Shown here piece after piece: positions 8,970-17,564 of a DNA stretch of 64,000 nucleotides. Below the pieces are notes generated by a model. It searched no databases, was not told the origin of the DNA, and saw only the letters and a program-made list of their open reading frames with translations. The first letter of the stretch is position 1. Each line of letters opens with the position of its first letter. Both the position numbers and the translations under genes were made by a program. Source of the DNA: Gluconacetobacter diazotrophicus PA1 5 (GTDB lineage Bacteria; Pseudomonadota; Alphaproteobacteria; Acetobacterales; Acetobacteraceae); assembly GCF_000021325.1 (NCBI RefSeq), contig NC_011365.1, positions 2,384,001 through 2,448,000 on the forward strand, given 5' to 3'.

Positions 8970-9986
8970 TCAGTAGCCGTTGCTGTTGTCGGCCGGACTG
9001 GCGGGGGTGCCGGTCGCGGGTGTGGTCGCGGGTGCGGCGGTGGCCGTGCCCGGCGGCAGGGTCAGGTAGCCGGGCTGCGGCGACAGGGTGCGCGGCGCCG
9101 CCGGGTCAGGGCTGGCGGCATCGCCGCCGGGGGCCCCGGTGGGGAAGATCGCATCGGGCCCGCTGCTGGCCGGCGGCGTTGCCGGGGGGGCGGACACAGC
9201 GGGAGCGGGGGCCGGCGCGGCCGGGGTTGCGTCGGGCGAGGCGGCAGGAGCGGCGGCGGGTGCCGGGGCCGGTGCGGGCGCTACCGCGGGGGCCGTCGAA
9301 TCCGGGGCCGGACCGGCCGGGACGGTGGCCGCCGCCGGGGTGGCGGTCATGTCCGGCGTCGTTCCGGGCAGGCCCAGCGTCTGCTGCTGGATCGCGCCGG
9401 CCGCGCTGGTGCCGGCGGTATCGACCAGCCAGTCCGCCAGATGATGCCGGATCTGGAATTCCAGCTCGATATTCATGTCCTTCATCATCTGCGACGTCAG
9501 CGTGTACAGATGGGCCGGGCTGTCCGCATTGCCGTCATCGTCGGACGCGCCCGGGCTGAAGCTGCGATGGACATGCGCCTCGGCGTAAGCCGAACGCTGG
9601 CCGTTGGCGGCGGTGACATCCAGATGCACGTCCATCTGTCCTTCCAGCGTGCCGCCGGGCATGTGCAGGATGGAAGCCCTGTCGATCGTGAAGACCGCGC
9701 TGCCGGCGCTGCCCGCCGCCATCAGCCGGTCGGCCGCCATGCGCAGCAGCGCCTGGTCGGGCGGCGTCGGCGCGCGGCCGGAAATATCGCCCGGCACCGA
9801 TCCCGGCTGCCCGTTATCGACGGTGGTGATCGTCCCGACATTCAGGTGCAGCACCGGCAGGTAGTCGTAATGCATCGGCGCGAAGGCGGTCTGCGGCGGC
9901 GTGTCGTCGCATGCCGCGAGCGGCAGAAGCGGGCAGGCGAGCAGCAGCAGCAGGGGCAACCGGACGGCCCGGCGGGACGAACGCAT
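8970..9986 (-). CDS. lipoprotein with a Pro/Ala-rich C-terminal tail, unknown function
   Basis: A 338-residue predicted lipoprotein. The signal ends in the lipobox LAAC with the acylated cysteine at C26; Asp follows directly, which in enterobacteria favours inner-membrane retention. The N-terminal half (about 40-200) is a compact domain with a hydrophobic LPVLHLNVG strand. The C-terminal ~130 residues are almost wholly Pro, Ala, Thr and Gly, like a flexible wall-spanning linker. I do not recognise the folded domain. The start at 9986 has GGAGA eight bases upstream; an ATG six codons earlier overlaps that RBS. It follows hslO by 54 bp in the same direction and could be read through from the arg run. 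Confidence 0.75.
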   Translation of the reverse strand: MRSSRRAVRLPLLLLLACPLLPLAACDDTPPQTAFAPMHYDYLPVLHLNVGTITTVDNGQPGSVPGDISGRAPTPPDQALLRMAADRLMAAGSAGSAVFTIDRASILHMPGGTLEGQMDVHLDVTAANGQRSAYAEAHVHRSFSPGASDDDGNADSPAHLYTLTSQMMKDMNIELEFQIRHHLADWLVDTAGTSAAGAIQQQTLGLPGTTPDMTATPAAATVPAGPAPDSTAPAVAPAPAPAPAAAPAASPDATPAAPAPAPAVSAPPATPPASSGPDAIFPTGAPGGDAASPDPAAPRTLSPQPGYLTLPPGTATAAPATTPATGTPASPADNSNGY

Positions 9987-10040
9987 GGACGGTATCTCCA
10001 ACAATTGGAACGGGAAAAGTGCCGCCCCGCGTTGCGCCGG

Positions 10041-11003
10041 TCAATCCGCGGCCGTCGCCCCGCCGATCTCGGTCCGGGGAAAGCGGAAGCTGATATTGCA
10101 GAACTCGCAGCTCATGCTGATCGTCCCGTCCTCGGCCATGTGGTCCAGGTCGTCGCCCGAAAACGTCTCCAGGATTCCGGACAGCCGGGCCCGGCTGCAC
10201 CGGCAGCCGAAGGCCAGCGCCCGGGGACGGTCGGCGCAGACATCCTCGGAATGGAACAGGCGGTACAGCAGCGTTTCGGGCGCCAGAGCGTCGTCGGTCA
10301 GTTCGGCCTCGGTCACCGTCTCGGCCAGGGTGACGGCGGTAGCCCAGTTTTCGTCCGCGTCGCCTTCAGGCGCCGTTTCCGCCGCGATCCCGCCCTCGGT
10401 CGCGATGCGCTCCAGGATCAGCGCGCTGGCTCGCCAGCCCGCATCGGTGTGCACGCAGGCCAAGCGAATCCAGCAGGCATGCTGCTCGCTGGTCTCGAAA
10501 TAATGGCCGGCCATGTCCGACAGCGACGGGCCGCGGATTTCGACGATGCCCTGATGGAGGTCGGTATCCGGTCCCTGGTCCACGGTGAACGCCAGATAGC
10601 CCGCGCCCAGCAGCCGGGCCGCGTCCGCATCGGGCTCGGACGCCGCCAGCGCCGCGACCTGCTCCGCGTCCGACCGCGCATGGAACCGCAGCGCGCCGGC
10701 ATGGGTGCAGTCCGCCACCAGGGAGGAAACCGGACCGTCGGTCCTGGCCTGCAGCGAGAACGATCCCTGGAATTTCAGGGCCGATGCCAGCCCGGCGACC
10801 AGCGCCAGCGCCTCGCCTGCCAGGCGCAGCACGATGTCCGGATGGTCGTGCCGGACCAGCAGGGCGTCGGTCAGCGCCCCCACCCGCACCAGCCGCCCGC
10901 GTACCGGCCGCCCGGCCAGGTAGAACGGCGTCACCCCCTGCGGGACGACCAGGTCGGGCACGTCGGGCCGGTGGGTGTCGAGGAAGGCGGGGGTGTCGAT
11001 CAT
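10041..11003 (-). CDS. hslO: redox-regulated chaperone Hsp33
   Basis: A 320-residue cytoplasmic holdase activated by oxidation. The C-terminal zinc/redox switch is complete: C267 and C269 (CRC) plus C299 and C302 (CEFC). The N-terminal domain has the expected core (VSSLVADCTHAGALRFHAR). The start is ATG 11003 with AGGAG nine bases upstream. It lies 17 bp after the small gene downstream of argF, so it is probably expressed with the arginine genes. Zn release and disulfide formation under oxidative plus unfolding stress switch the family on; nothing here departs from that. Confidence 0.95.
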   Translation of the reverse strand: MIDTPAFLDTHRPDVPDLVVPQGVTPFYLAGRPVRGRLVRVGALTDALLVRHDHPDIVLRLAGEALALVAGLASALKFQGSFSLQARTDGPVSSLVADCTHAGALRFHARSDAEQVAALAASEPDADAARLLGAGYLAFTVDQGPDTDLHQGIVEIRGPSLSDMAGHYFETSEQHACWIRLACVHTDAGWRASALILERIATEGGIAAETAPEGDADENWATAVTLAETVTEAELTDDALAPETLLYRLFHSEDVCADRPRALAFGCRCSRARLSGILETFSGDDLDHMAEDGTISMSCEFCNISFRFPRTEIGGATAAD

Positions 11004-11020
11004 GCCGGGGTTCTCCTGCA

Positions 11021-11341
11021 TCAGATGCGGGCGCTGATTTCGGCCTCCAGGGCCTCCAGCCGCGTCTCGAAGGCGCGCAGCAGGTCCGGGCGCACCTTTT
11101 CCTTGCTCGCCAGCGCCTTCAGCAGCACCTGGCGGCAGCGATCGTGCGCCGCGTCCAGGTCCTCGGTCCGCGTGGCGCCGGCCAGGCAGTCCAGATAGGC
11201 GTTGCGCAGGATCGTCACGCCGGGGCCGGAGCAGGGCAGGGTGGCGAACGCGGCTTCGACGACCCCTTCGACCCACCCGGGCGCGGCGGGAACGTCCTCG
11301 GTGGTGGTGGGGTGGGCGGGGGTTTCGGCCGGTCCTGTCAT
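11021..11341 (-). CDS. small conserved-looking protein between argF and hslO
   Basis: A 106-residue, mostly helical cytoplasmic protein with no signal or membrane segment. A disordered Pro/Thr-rich start (residues 1-22) is followed by a helical domain with three cysteines (C37, C52, C69) and an acidic coiled C-terminus ([16 protein letters not shown]). Its ATG overlaps the argF stop (ATGA) and hslO begins 17 bp after it, so it is translated as part of that transcript. I do not recognise the family. Codon use matches the neighbours, so I treat it as real. The cysteines next to a redox chaperone gene are suggestive only. Confidence 0.7.
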   Translation of the reverse strand: MTGPAETPAHPTTTEDVPAAPGWVEGVVEAAFATLPCSGPGVTILRNAYLDCLAGATRTEDLDAAHDRCRQVLLKALASKEKVRPDLLRAFETRLEALEAEISARI

Positions 11342-12333
11342 CGGGTCGGTTCCTCCTGTCCGTAATCCTGCCAGTGCTCGCCGCCCATTGCCCAGACCAG
11401 CAGCCCCTTCTGCGCGTGCAGCCGGTTCTCGGCCTCGTCGAACACCACCGAATGGGGGCCTTCGAACACGTCCTCGGTCACTTCGTCGCCGATATGGGCG
11501 GGCAGGCAGTGCATGAACAGGGCGTCGGGCGCCGCCAGCGCCATCAGCGCGGCATCGACCCGGTACGGGTCGAAGGCGATCAGGCGCTGCGCCGCGTCGG
11601 TGTCCGACATGCTGACCCAGGTGTCGGTGACGACGCAGTCCGCCCCGGCGACGGCGGCGCGCGGGTCGGTCGTCACGACGATGTCGGCACCCCCCTGCCG
11701 TGCCCATGCCAGGGCCTGGGTGGAGGGCATGTGCCCGGGCGGGGTGGCCAGGCGCAGGCGGAAGCCGAACAGTCGCGCCGCCTCGATGAACGAGGTCGCG
11801 ACATTGTTGCCGTCCCCCACCCACGCCACCGTGCGGCCGGCGATCGGGCCGCGATGTTCCTCGAACGTCATGATGTCGGCCAGGATCTGCACCGGGTGGG
11901 AGTCCGGCGTCAGCCCGTTGATGACCGGCACGCTGGCCCAGCGCGCCAGATCGTGCAGGGCCGCGGTATTGCCGGTGCGCAGCACGATGGCGTCGACGAA
12001 GCGCGACAGCACGCGCGCGGTGTCGGCCACGCTCTCGCCCCGTCCCAGTTGCATGTCGTTGGGCGACAGCAGGATGACGTCGCCGCCCAACTGGCGCATC
12101 CCGACCTCGAACGACACGCGGGTGCGGGTCGAGGGCTTGGACAGCATCAGGCCCAGCGCGCGGCCCAGCAGCGGCTGGCGGGGATGCAGCGGGCGGGTCC
12201 GTCCGTGCTGCATCCGCTTGATGCGGCTGCCCAGGTCCAGGATGGCGCGCAGCGTGGCGCCGTCGAAATCGCGCAGGTCCAGGAAGTGCCGGGGCGGGGC
12301 GGTGTTCCGGGCGGTGGTGGGCAGCGCGTTCAT
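11338..12333 (-). CDS. argF: ornithine carbamoyltransferase
   Basis: A 331-residue enzyme making citrulline from ornithine and carbamoyl phosphate, in arginine biosynthesis in the cytosol. The carbamoyl-phosphate loop is STRTR (S68-R72), the second substrate signature is [10 protein letters not shown], and the ornithine/catalytic motif is FMHCLPAH. The length is typical. The start at 12333 overlaps the argD stop (ATGA), and its own stop overlaps the next gene, so argD-argF-106aa are tightly coupled. No ARG-box-like site is obvious upstream of argD. Confidence 0.97.
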   Translation of the reverse strand: MNALPTTARNTAPPRHFLDLRDFDGATLRAILDLGSRIKRMQHGRTRPLHPRQPLLGRALGLMLSKPSTRTRVSFEVGMRQLGGDVILLSPNDMQLGRGESVADTARVLSRFVDAIVLRTGNTAALHDLARWASVPVINGLTPDSHPVQILADIMTFEEHRGPIAGRTVAWVGDGNNVATSFIEAARLFGFRLRLATPPGHMPSTQALAWARQGGADIVVTTDPRAAVAGADCVVTDTWVSMSDTDAAQRLIAFDPYRVDAALMALAAPDALFMHCLPAHIGDEVTEDVFEGPHSVVFDEAENRLHAQKGLLVWAMGGEHWQDYGQEEPTR

Positions 12334-13535
12334 GCCACACTCTCCCTGGCCGTCGCCGCCAGGTGCGCCCGCACCCGCAGCGCCGCGTGGCGCAGCCGCC
12401 GGCCGGCTTCGGCGCAATCGGCCTCGGTGATCACCAGGGGGGGCACCAGGCGCAGCACGTTGTCCCCGGCGGTGACGCTCAGCACGCCCTCATGCATCGC
12501 CGCGTCCTGCACCAGCGCGACCGGAACCGTGCAGCGCAGGCCCAGCATCAGGCCGATGCCGCGCCGCCCGTCGAACAGGTCCGGGAATTCGGCCACCAGT
12601 TCGTCCAGCGCGCGGGCCAGTTGCGCGCCGCGCGCCTGCACCTGGTCCAGGAAGCCGGGGGCCAGCAGCACGTCCAGCACCACGTTCGCGGCCGCGCAGG
12701 CCAGCGGGTTGCCGCCGAACGTGGTCCCGTGCGACCCGGGCGTCAGGTGGCGGGCCACCGTTTCGGTCGCCAGGATGGCGCCCATCGGGAAGCCGCCGGC
12801 GATGCCCTTGGCGGTGGACAGCACGTCGGGCGTCACCCCCGACCATTCATGGGCGAACAGCCGCCCGGTCCGGCCCATGCCGCACTGGACCTCGTCCATG
12901 CCCAGATACAGGCCGAATTCGTCGCACGCCGCGCGCAGTTCCTGCAGGAAGCGCGGATCGGCGACGTTGATGCCGCTTTCGCCCTGCACCGGTTCGATCA
13001 TGATGCCCGCGGTTTCCGCCGTGATGGCGGCGCGCACGGCGTTCATGTTGTTCATCGGCACATGGTCGAATCCCGCGACCTCCGGGCCGAACCCGTCCAG
13101 GTATTTCGGGTTGCCGGTGGCGGCCAGCATGGCCAGCGTGCGGCCGTGGAACGCGCCGTCGAAGCAGATGATGCGGTTGCGTTCGGGATGGCCGCCGCGC
13201 GCCTGGGCGCGGCGGATCATCTTGACCATGCCTTCGTTCGCCTCGGCGCCCGAATTGCAGAAGAACACGCTGTCGGCGAAGCTGGCGGCGACCAGCCGCT
13301 CGGCCAGGCGCTCGGCCTGGGGAACGCGGTACAGGTTCGACACATGCATCACCCGCGCCGCCTGTTCGGCAATGGCCGACACCAGGCGCGGGTTGTTGTG
13401 CCCGAGGGACGAGGTCGCGATCCCCGCCCCCAGATCCAGGAATCGTCGCCCGTCCGCCGCGTACAGCCAGCAGCCTTCGCCCCGCTCGAAAGCAAGGTCG
13501 GCACGGTTGTAGGTGGGCATCAGGGCGGGGATCAT
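12330..13535 (-). CDS. argD: acetylornithine aminotransferase
   Basis: A 401-residue class III PLP aminotransferase. The PLP lysine is in [16 protein letters not shown], the cofactor-binding region shows [11 protein letters not shown] and FHGRTLA, and [12 protein letters not shown] carries the Asp that contacts the pyridine nitrogen. It converts N-acetylglutamate semialdehyde to N-acetylornithine, and in many bacteria also acts as succinyldiaminopimelate aminotransferase in lysine synthesis. It is first in the leftward argD-argF-106aa-hslO run; the promoter should lie in 13536-13760, shared with the divergent SPFH gene. Confidence 0.96.
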   Translation of the reverse strand: MIPALMPTYNRADLAFERGEGCWLYAADGRRFLDLGAGIATSSLGHNNPRLVSAIAEQAARVMHVSNLYRVPQAERLAERLVAASFADSVFFCNSGAEANEGMVKMIRRAQARGGHPERNRIICFDGAFHGRTLAMLAATGNPKYLDGFGPEVAGFDHVPMNNMNAVRAAITAETAGIMIEPVQGESGINVADPRFLQELRAACDEFGLYLGMDEVQCGMGRTGRLFAHEWSGVTPDVLSTAKGIAGGFPMGAILATETVARHLTPGSHGTTFGGNPLACAAANVVLDVLLAPGFLDQVQARGAQLARALDELVAEFPDLFDGRRGIGLMLGLRCTVPVALVQDAAMHEGVLSVTAGDNVLRLVPPLVITEADCAEAGRRLRHAALRVRAHLAATARESVA

Positions 13536-13760
13536 GGAAGGCGGGACCTTATCGTTCTGTCCGGGTCATGGGCCCGGGTTTCGGGGTGTCCAGGCGGAAA
13601 CGCGAAAGGGCCCACGCGCCGGGGCGGGTGGGCCATGTTTCCATATGCATGATGCGGGTCGGCGCGGGCACAAGTCAAATCCTGTCTCCGCCCCGCCGTC
13701 CTTGAACCCCGCCCCGTGCGTGCCAACGTAGCGGATCGGGTCTGCCCAAGGGGGCGTGTC

Positions 13761-14636
13761 ATGAATGCCATCACACTTGTCCTGTCGGCAGCGCTGCTTC
13801 TGGCCGGGCTGCTGTTCGGCGGCCTGTGGAGCGCCGAAGGGATGTTCAGCCCGGTGGTCGCCCTGCCGTTCCTGGTCCTGTCGGTGCTGGTGTTCCTGTC
13901 GCTGCGGATGGCCAATGTCTGGGAAAAATTCGTCGTGCTGCGGATGGGGCGCCTGCAGGCGGTACGGGGCCCCGGCCTGTTCATGATCGTCCCGGTCATC
14001 GACCGGATCGTCGCGATCATCGACGAGCGCATCCAGACCACCGGCTTCAACGCCGAACAGGCGCTGACCCGCGACACGGTGCCGGTGAATGTCGATGCCG
14101 TGATCTTCTGGCATGTCCGCGATGCCGAGGCGGCGGCCCTGCGGATTACAAACTACCGCGAGGCCATCGACCGGATCGCCCAGACCTCGCTGCGCGAGAT
14201 GATCGGCGCGTCCATGCTGGCGGCGCTGCTGTCCGACCGCCGGACGTCCAACGAGCAGTTGCGCGCGGAAATCGGTACCAAGACCGCCGCCTGGGGCATC
14301 GACGTGATGTCGGTCGAAATCCGCGACGTCGCCATTCCCGTCGCCCTGCAGGATGCGATGTCGCGCCAGGCCCAGGCCGAGCGCGAAAAGCAGGCGCGGA
14401 TCATCCTGGGGTCGGCCGAGGCCGAGGTGGCGGGCCGGTTCGTGGATGCGGCCGAGGCCTATGCCGGCCACCCCGCCGCCCTGCAGCTACGCGCCATGAA
14501 CATCATCTACGAGACGACCAAGGAACGCGGGGCGACGATCCTGATCCCCACCAGCATGATCGACAGCATGAATCCGGCGTCGGCGCTGGTGCTGTCGAAT
14601 ATGGCGCCGCCCGCCGTGCGAAGCGCCGCCGAGTGA
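13761..14636 (+). CDS. SPFH/stomatin-like (slipin) membrane protein
   Basis: A 291-residue membrane-scaffold protein. Two hydrophobic stretches at residues 5-25 and 30-50 anchor it. The SPFH domain follows (WEKFVVLRMGRLQAVRGPGLF ... TVPVNVDAVIFWHV), then a coiled Ala/Glu-rich segment (QAQAEREKQARIILGSAEAE) used for oligomerisation. Bacterial slipins normally sit beside an NfeD gene; here the neighbours are argD (divergent) and an aminopeptidase (convergent), so the partner is missing or elsewhere. The start is ATG 13761, after a GGGGG-containing stretch. Confidence 0.88.
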   Translation: MNAITLVLSAALLLAGLLFGGLWSAEGMFSPVVALPFLVLSVLVFLSLRMANVWEKFVVLRMGRLQAVRGPGLFMIVPVIDRIVAIIDERIQTTGFNAEQALTRDTVPVNVDAVIFWHVRDAEAAALRITNYREAIDRIAQTSLREMIGASMLAALLSDRRTSNEQLRAEIGTKTAAWGIDVMSVEIRDVAIPVALQDAMSRQAQAEREKQARIILGSAEAEVAGRFVDAAEAYAGHPAALQLRAMNIIYETTKERGATILIPTSMIDSMNPASALVLSNMAPPAVRSAAE

Positions 14637-14643
14637 ACCCGGA

Positions 14644-14661
14644 ACGGTCCTGAAGGACCGT
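14644..14661. terminator. short hairpin between convergent genes
   Basis: ACGGTCCT and AGGACCGT form an eight-base perfect inverted repeat with almost no loop, just after the SPFH stop and 30 bp from the aminopeptidase stop. There is no T tract on either side, so it would be a weak or Rho-assisted terminator. The downstream bases (14673-14705) carry a short tandem duplication of AGCGTCAGTGCGA that includes the end of the aminopeptidase gene. Confidence 0.35.
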
Positions 14662-14690
14662 CCCGGGGTGGTAGCGTCAGTGCGATAGCG

Positions 14691-17339
14691 TCAGTGCGAC
14701 AGCGTCGCCAGCCACGGCGTCAGGGCCGCCTGGGCCCGGGCCGCGATGTCCGCGTTGGCCGCGATCAGGTCCACGGCCTTCTTCGCTTCGATCGTGGCAC
14801 CGGTCGACTCCGTGACCGACGGATCGGCCATCAGCGCCTTGGCGACCGCCGGATTGACCGAGTGCCCGGCGATGGCCGGCAGCAGGGCCGACTGCGACCA
14901 GGGTGCGAGGTGCGAGCGGATCTGCTTCTGGGTCTCCGGCGCCTGCACCAGCTTGAAGACCAGGTCCGGATCGTCGCCGCGTGCCGCGATCACGGCCAGC
15001 GCCCGTGCCACGCGCCCGTTCGGGATCACGCCGCTATAGGCGATCTGCACCGTCTGGCGGATCAGCGCGGGGTCGCTGGACGCGGCCAGCGCATCGAAAT
15101 AGCGCAGCTTGTCCTCGGTGTTGCCCGCCGCGCGCAGCATCTGCGCCAGGGTGGCGTAGGTCGCGGCATCGGCATGGCGGCCGACGATCCAGGTGACGGG
15201 CGCCACCAGGCTGGGCGGCAGCGAGGCCGGGTCCTTGCGGTAGGCCGCGAAGCGGGACTGCGCTTCGGCGACCACGGCGGCATCGTCGAACTGGCCCAGG
15301 GTGGCGATCACGCTGGGGCGCAGCAGCGAATCCAGGAAGGATTCACCCGGACGCGGCGCCCAACCCAGGCGCGCCAACTGCGGGCCCAGCAGGGCGCGGG
15401 CGAAGGCGCGGAAGGCCGGGCGCGACGGGCTGCCGCGTTCCATGGCGTCCAGTTCCTTCAGGTGCGCGATCGTGTCCGACCAGACGGCGATGTTGTCCTC
15501 GTGCGTCGCCGGCAGGGCGGCCACCAGGTCCAGCCACGCCGAAAGCGGCGCCAGCCCGGCCTGGAACAGCGCGAACTGGTCACCCAGCAGGTTGGCCCGG
15601 TCGGCCGCGCCCAGCTTGGCGAATGCCGTCTTCAGGGCCGCCAGGGACGCCGTGTCATACTGGGTACGGTAATATCCGTTCTCGCCCAGATTGGCCTTCA
15701 GCGCCGCGTCGCACCCGTCGAAGGTCAGCGTCGCCGCATGGTCCGGCGTCAGGATCGTGCGCTGGGCGGCGATGCCGGGGCCCCCCACCGTGACGGGGAT
15801 GTTCCAGCGCGCGGGCAGCGGATGCGGGTCGCTGATGGCGAAGCGGCCTTCGGTCAGGCTCAGGGTCGTCTTGCCGGCCTGGCAGCGGCGCGCGACCGTG
15901 ACCAGCGGAATGCCCGGCTGTTCGGTGAAGCTGCGTGCGACGGTGGCCACGTCCTGGTGCGAGGTCTGCGCCAGCGCGGCCCACAGGTCGGCGCTGGTGG
16001 TGTTGCCGTAGGCATGGGTCTTCATGTAGGTGCGCATGCCGTCGCGGAAGGTATCGGGACCCAGCCAGTCCTCGATCATGCGGATGACCTGCTCGCCCTT
16101 CTGGTAGCTGATCCGGTCGAAGGCGGTATTGGCCTCGCTGACGTCATGGATCACCTGCTGGACCGGGTGGGTCGTCGGATGGGCGTCCTGCGCCATCGCC
16201 TGTTCACGGTCGGTATGCTGGCGCGGCCACATCTGCCAGGTCGGGTTGAAATGGTCGGTGGCCTTGGTCTCCATCCAGGTGGCGAAGCCCTCGTTCAGCC
16301 AGATATTGTCCCACCATCCCATGGTCACCAGGTCGCCGGACCATTGGTGCGCCATTTCATGCGCCACGACGATATAGACGATTTCCTGCGTGGTCGGCGC
16401 ACTGGTCTTGGGATCGAACAGCAGGTCGTCGTCGATGAAGGTGATGGCACCCCAGTTTTCCATCGCCCCGGCCTCGTAATTTCCGGGAATGGCGATCAGG
16501 TCCATCTTCGGCAGCGGATAGGCCACGCCGAAATACTCGTTGTAATAGGGCAGGATCTGCGACGCGGCGGTCAGGGCGTAGCTGCCGTTCTGCTGCTCGC
16601 CGGTGGGGGCGTAGACGTTGATCGGGGTGTCGCCGCCCTTGCCGCTGACGGCGGACACGTCTCCGGCCACCAGCGCCAGCAGATAGGTGGACATGCGCGG
16701 TGTGGTGCCGAACACGACCCGCTTGGACTGCCCCCCGGCCGGCGAGGTGGAGACGATGGGCATGTTGCTGATCGCCACCGACGCTTTCGGCAGCGTCGCC
16801 GTCAGCTGGAACGTCGCCTTGAAGGACGGCTCGTCCCAGCCCGGGAACATGCGCCGGGCGTCCGCGACCTCGAACTGCGTGACCAGCATGCGCTGCTGCT
16901 TGCCGTCGGGGGCACGGTAATCGTCGTAATAGATTCCGTTCGGGGTGGCGGGGATGGGACCGCGATACGTGATGACCAGCGTATGGTGGCCGGCTGCCAT
17001 CGGATGCTTCAGGGTCAGCGTCGCCGTCTGCGCGTGGTCGTCCTGGGTAATCTTGGCCGCTGCGCCGTCAAGCGTTGCCGATACCAGCGTCAGGCCGGCC
17101 TGGTTCAGTGTGATGCTGTCCGTGGGGGCGGTCGCGTCGACGTCGATGCTCTCGTGCCCACGCAGGGTCAGGCGCTTCATATCGGTGACGAGGTCGATCC
17201 GGTACGCGCTGGGTACCACGGTCTTGGGCAACTGGCCCGGCGCATGGACAAAATCGAACGGTGATTCGCCAAAGGCCGGCCCCGACAGCAGGGCCGTGCC
17301 CGCTAGCAGCAGGGTGGCGATGGCAGGTCTAAAATTCAT
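14691..17339 (-). CDS. exported M1-family zinc aminopeptidase
   Basis: An 882-residue aminopeptidase N-type enzyme. A signal peptide (residues 1-24, cleavage near AFGES) sends it to the periplasm or outside, unlike cytosolic PepN. The exopeptidase motif GAMEN is at about 291-295, the zinc site is H327-E-x-x-H331 with the third ligand E350 (WLNEGFATW), and the catalytic Tyr should lie near 410-415 (RISYQKG). A long helical ERAP1-like C-terminal domain follows. It trims N-terminal residues from peptides. It lies 225 bp downstream of the asparagine-synthetase-like gene in the same direction, but base composition changes sharply between them, so joint function is only a possibility. Confidence 0.92.
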   Translation of the reverse strand: MNFRPAIATLLLAGTALLSGPAFGESPFDFVHAPGQLPKTVVPSAYRIDLVTDMKRLTLRGHESIDVDATAPTDSITLNQAGLTLVSATLDGAAAKITQDDHAQTATLTLKHPMAAGHHTLVITYRGPIPATPNGIYYDDYRAPDGKQQRMLVTQFEVADARRMFPGWDEPSFKATFQLTATLPKASVAISNMPIVSTSPAGGQSKRVVFGTTPRMSTYLLALVAGDVSAVSGKGGDTPINVYAPTGEQQNGSYALTAASQILPYYNEYFGVAYPLPKMDLIAIPGNYEAGAMENWGAITFIDDDLLFDPKTSAPTTQEIVYIVVAHEMAHQWSGDLVTMGWWDNIWLNEGFATWMETKATDHFNPTWQMWPRQHTDREQAMAQDAHPTTHPVQQVIHDVSEANTAFDRISYQKGEQVIRMIEDWLGPDTFRDGMRTYMKTHAYGNTTSADLWAALAQTSHQDVATVARSFTEQPGIPLVTVARRCQAGKTTLSLTEGRFAISDPHPLPARWNIPVTVGGPGIAAQRTILTPDHAATLTFDGCDAALKANLGENGYYRTQYDTASLAALKTAFAKLGAADRANLLGDQFALFQAGLAPLSAWLDLVAALPATHEDNIAVWSDTIAHLKELDAMERGSPSRPAFRAFARALLGPQLARLGWAPRPGESFLDSLLRPSVIATLGQFDDAAVVAEAQSRFAAYRKDPASLPPSLVAPVTWIVGRHADAATYATLAQMLRAAGNTEDKLRYFDALAASSDPALIRQTVQIAYSGVIPNGRVARALAVIAARGDDPDLVFKLVQAPETQKQIRSHLAPWSQSALLPAIAGHSVNPAVAKALMADPSVTESTGATIEAKKAVDLIAANADIAARAQAALTPWLATLSH

Positions 17340-17564
17340 ACGGAAGCTCCGATTTCTGAGTCATAACAGGTGACTCTCCATCAGGCATTGTTCCTCTGTT
17401 GTCTGCTCAAGGCAAATTAAAGAGTGTAGAGTAAGTCGGTCGCATCCTGCACCCAACCGTCAAATATTCGAAAATTTCTCAAGTCAAGATCGTAATACAC
17501 CCACAAAATATAAATAAAATTATCTCGTCTCTATATATAAATTAAAAACAGTGCCATTCAATTT

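Noticed and set aside
11374-13512. 712-codon open frame antisense to argF and argD
   Set aside because: Shadow of two certain genes; no motif and no plausible start signal.
14673-14705. Tandem AGCGTCAGTGCGA duplication as a functional repeat
   Set aside because: Two copies only, overlapping the aminopeptidase stop; looks like a local duplication.
14694-17264. Long open frame antisense to the M1 aminopeptidase
   Set aside because: It is an Arg/Gln/Gly-rich translation typical of GC-rich antisense frames, has no RBS or recognisable domain, and the opposite strand carries a complete, motif-bearing enzyme.
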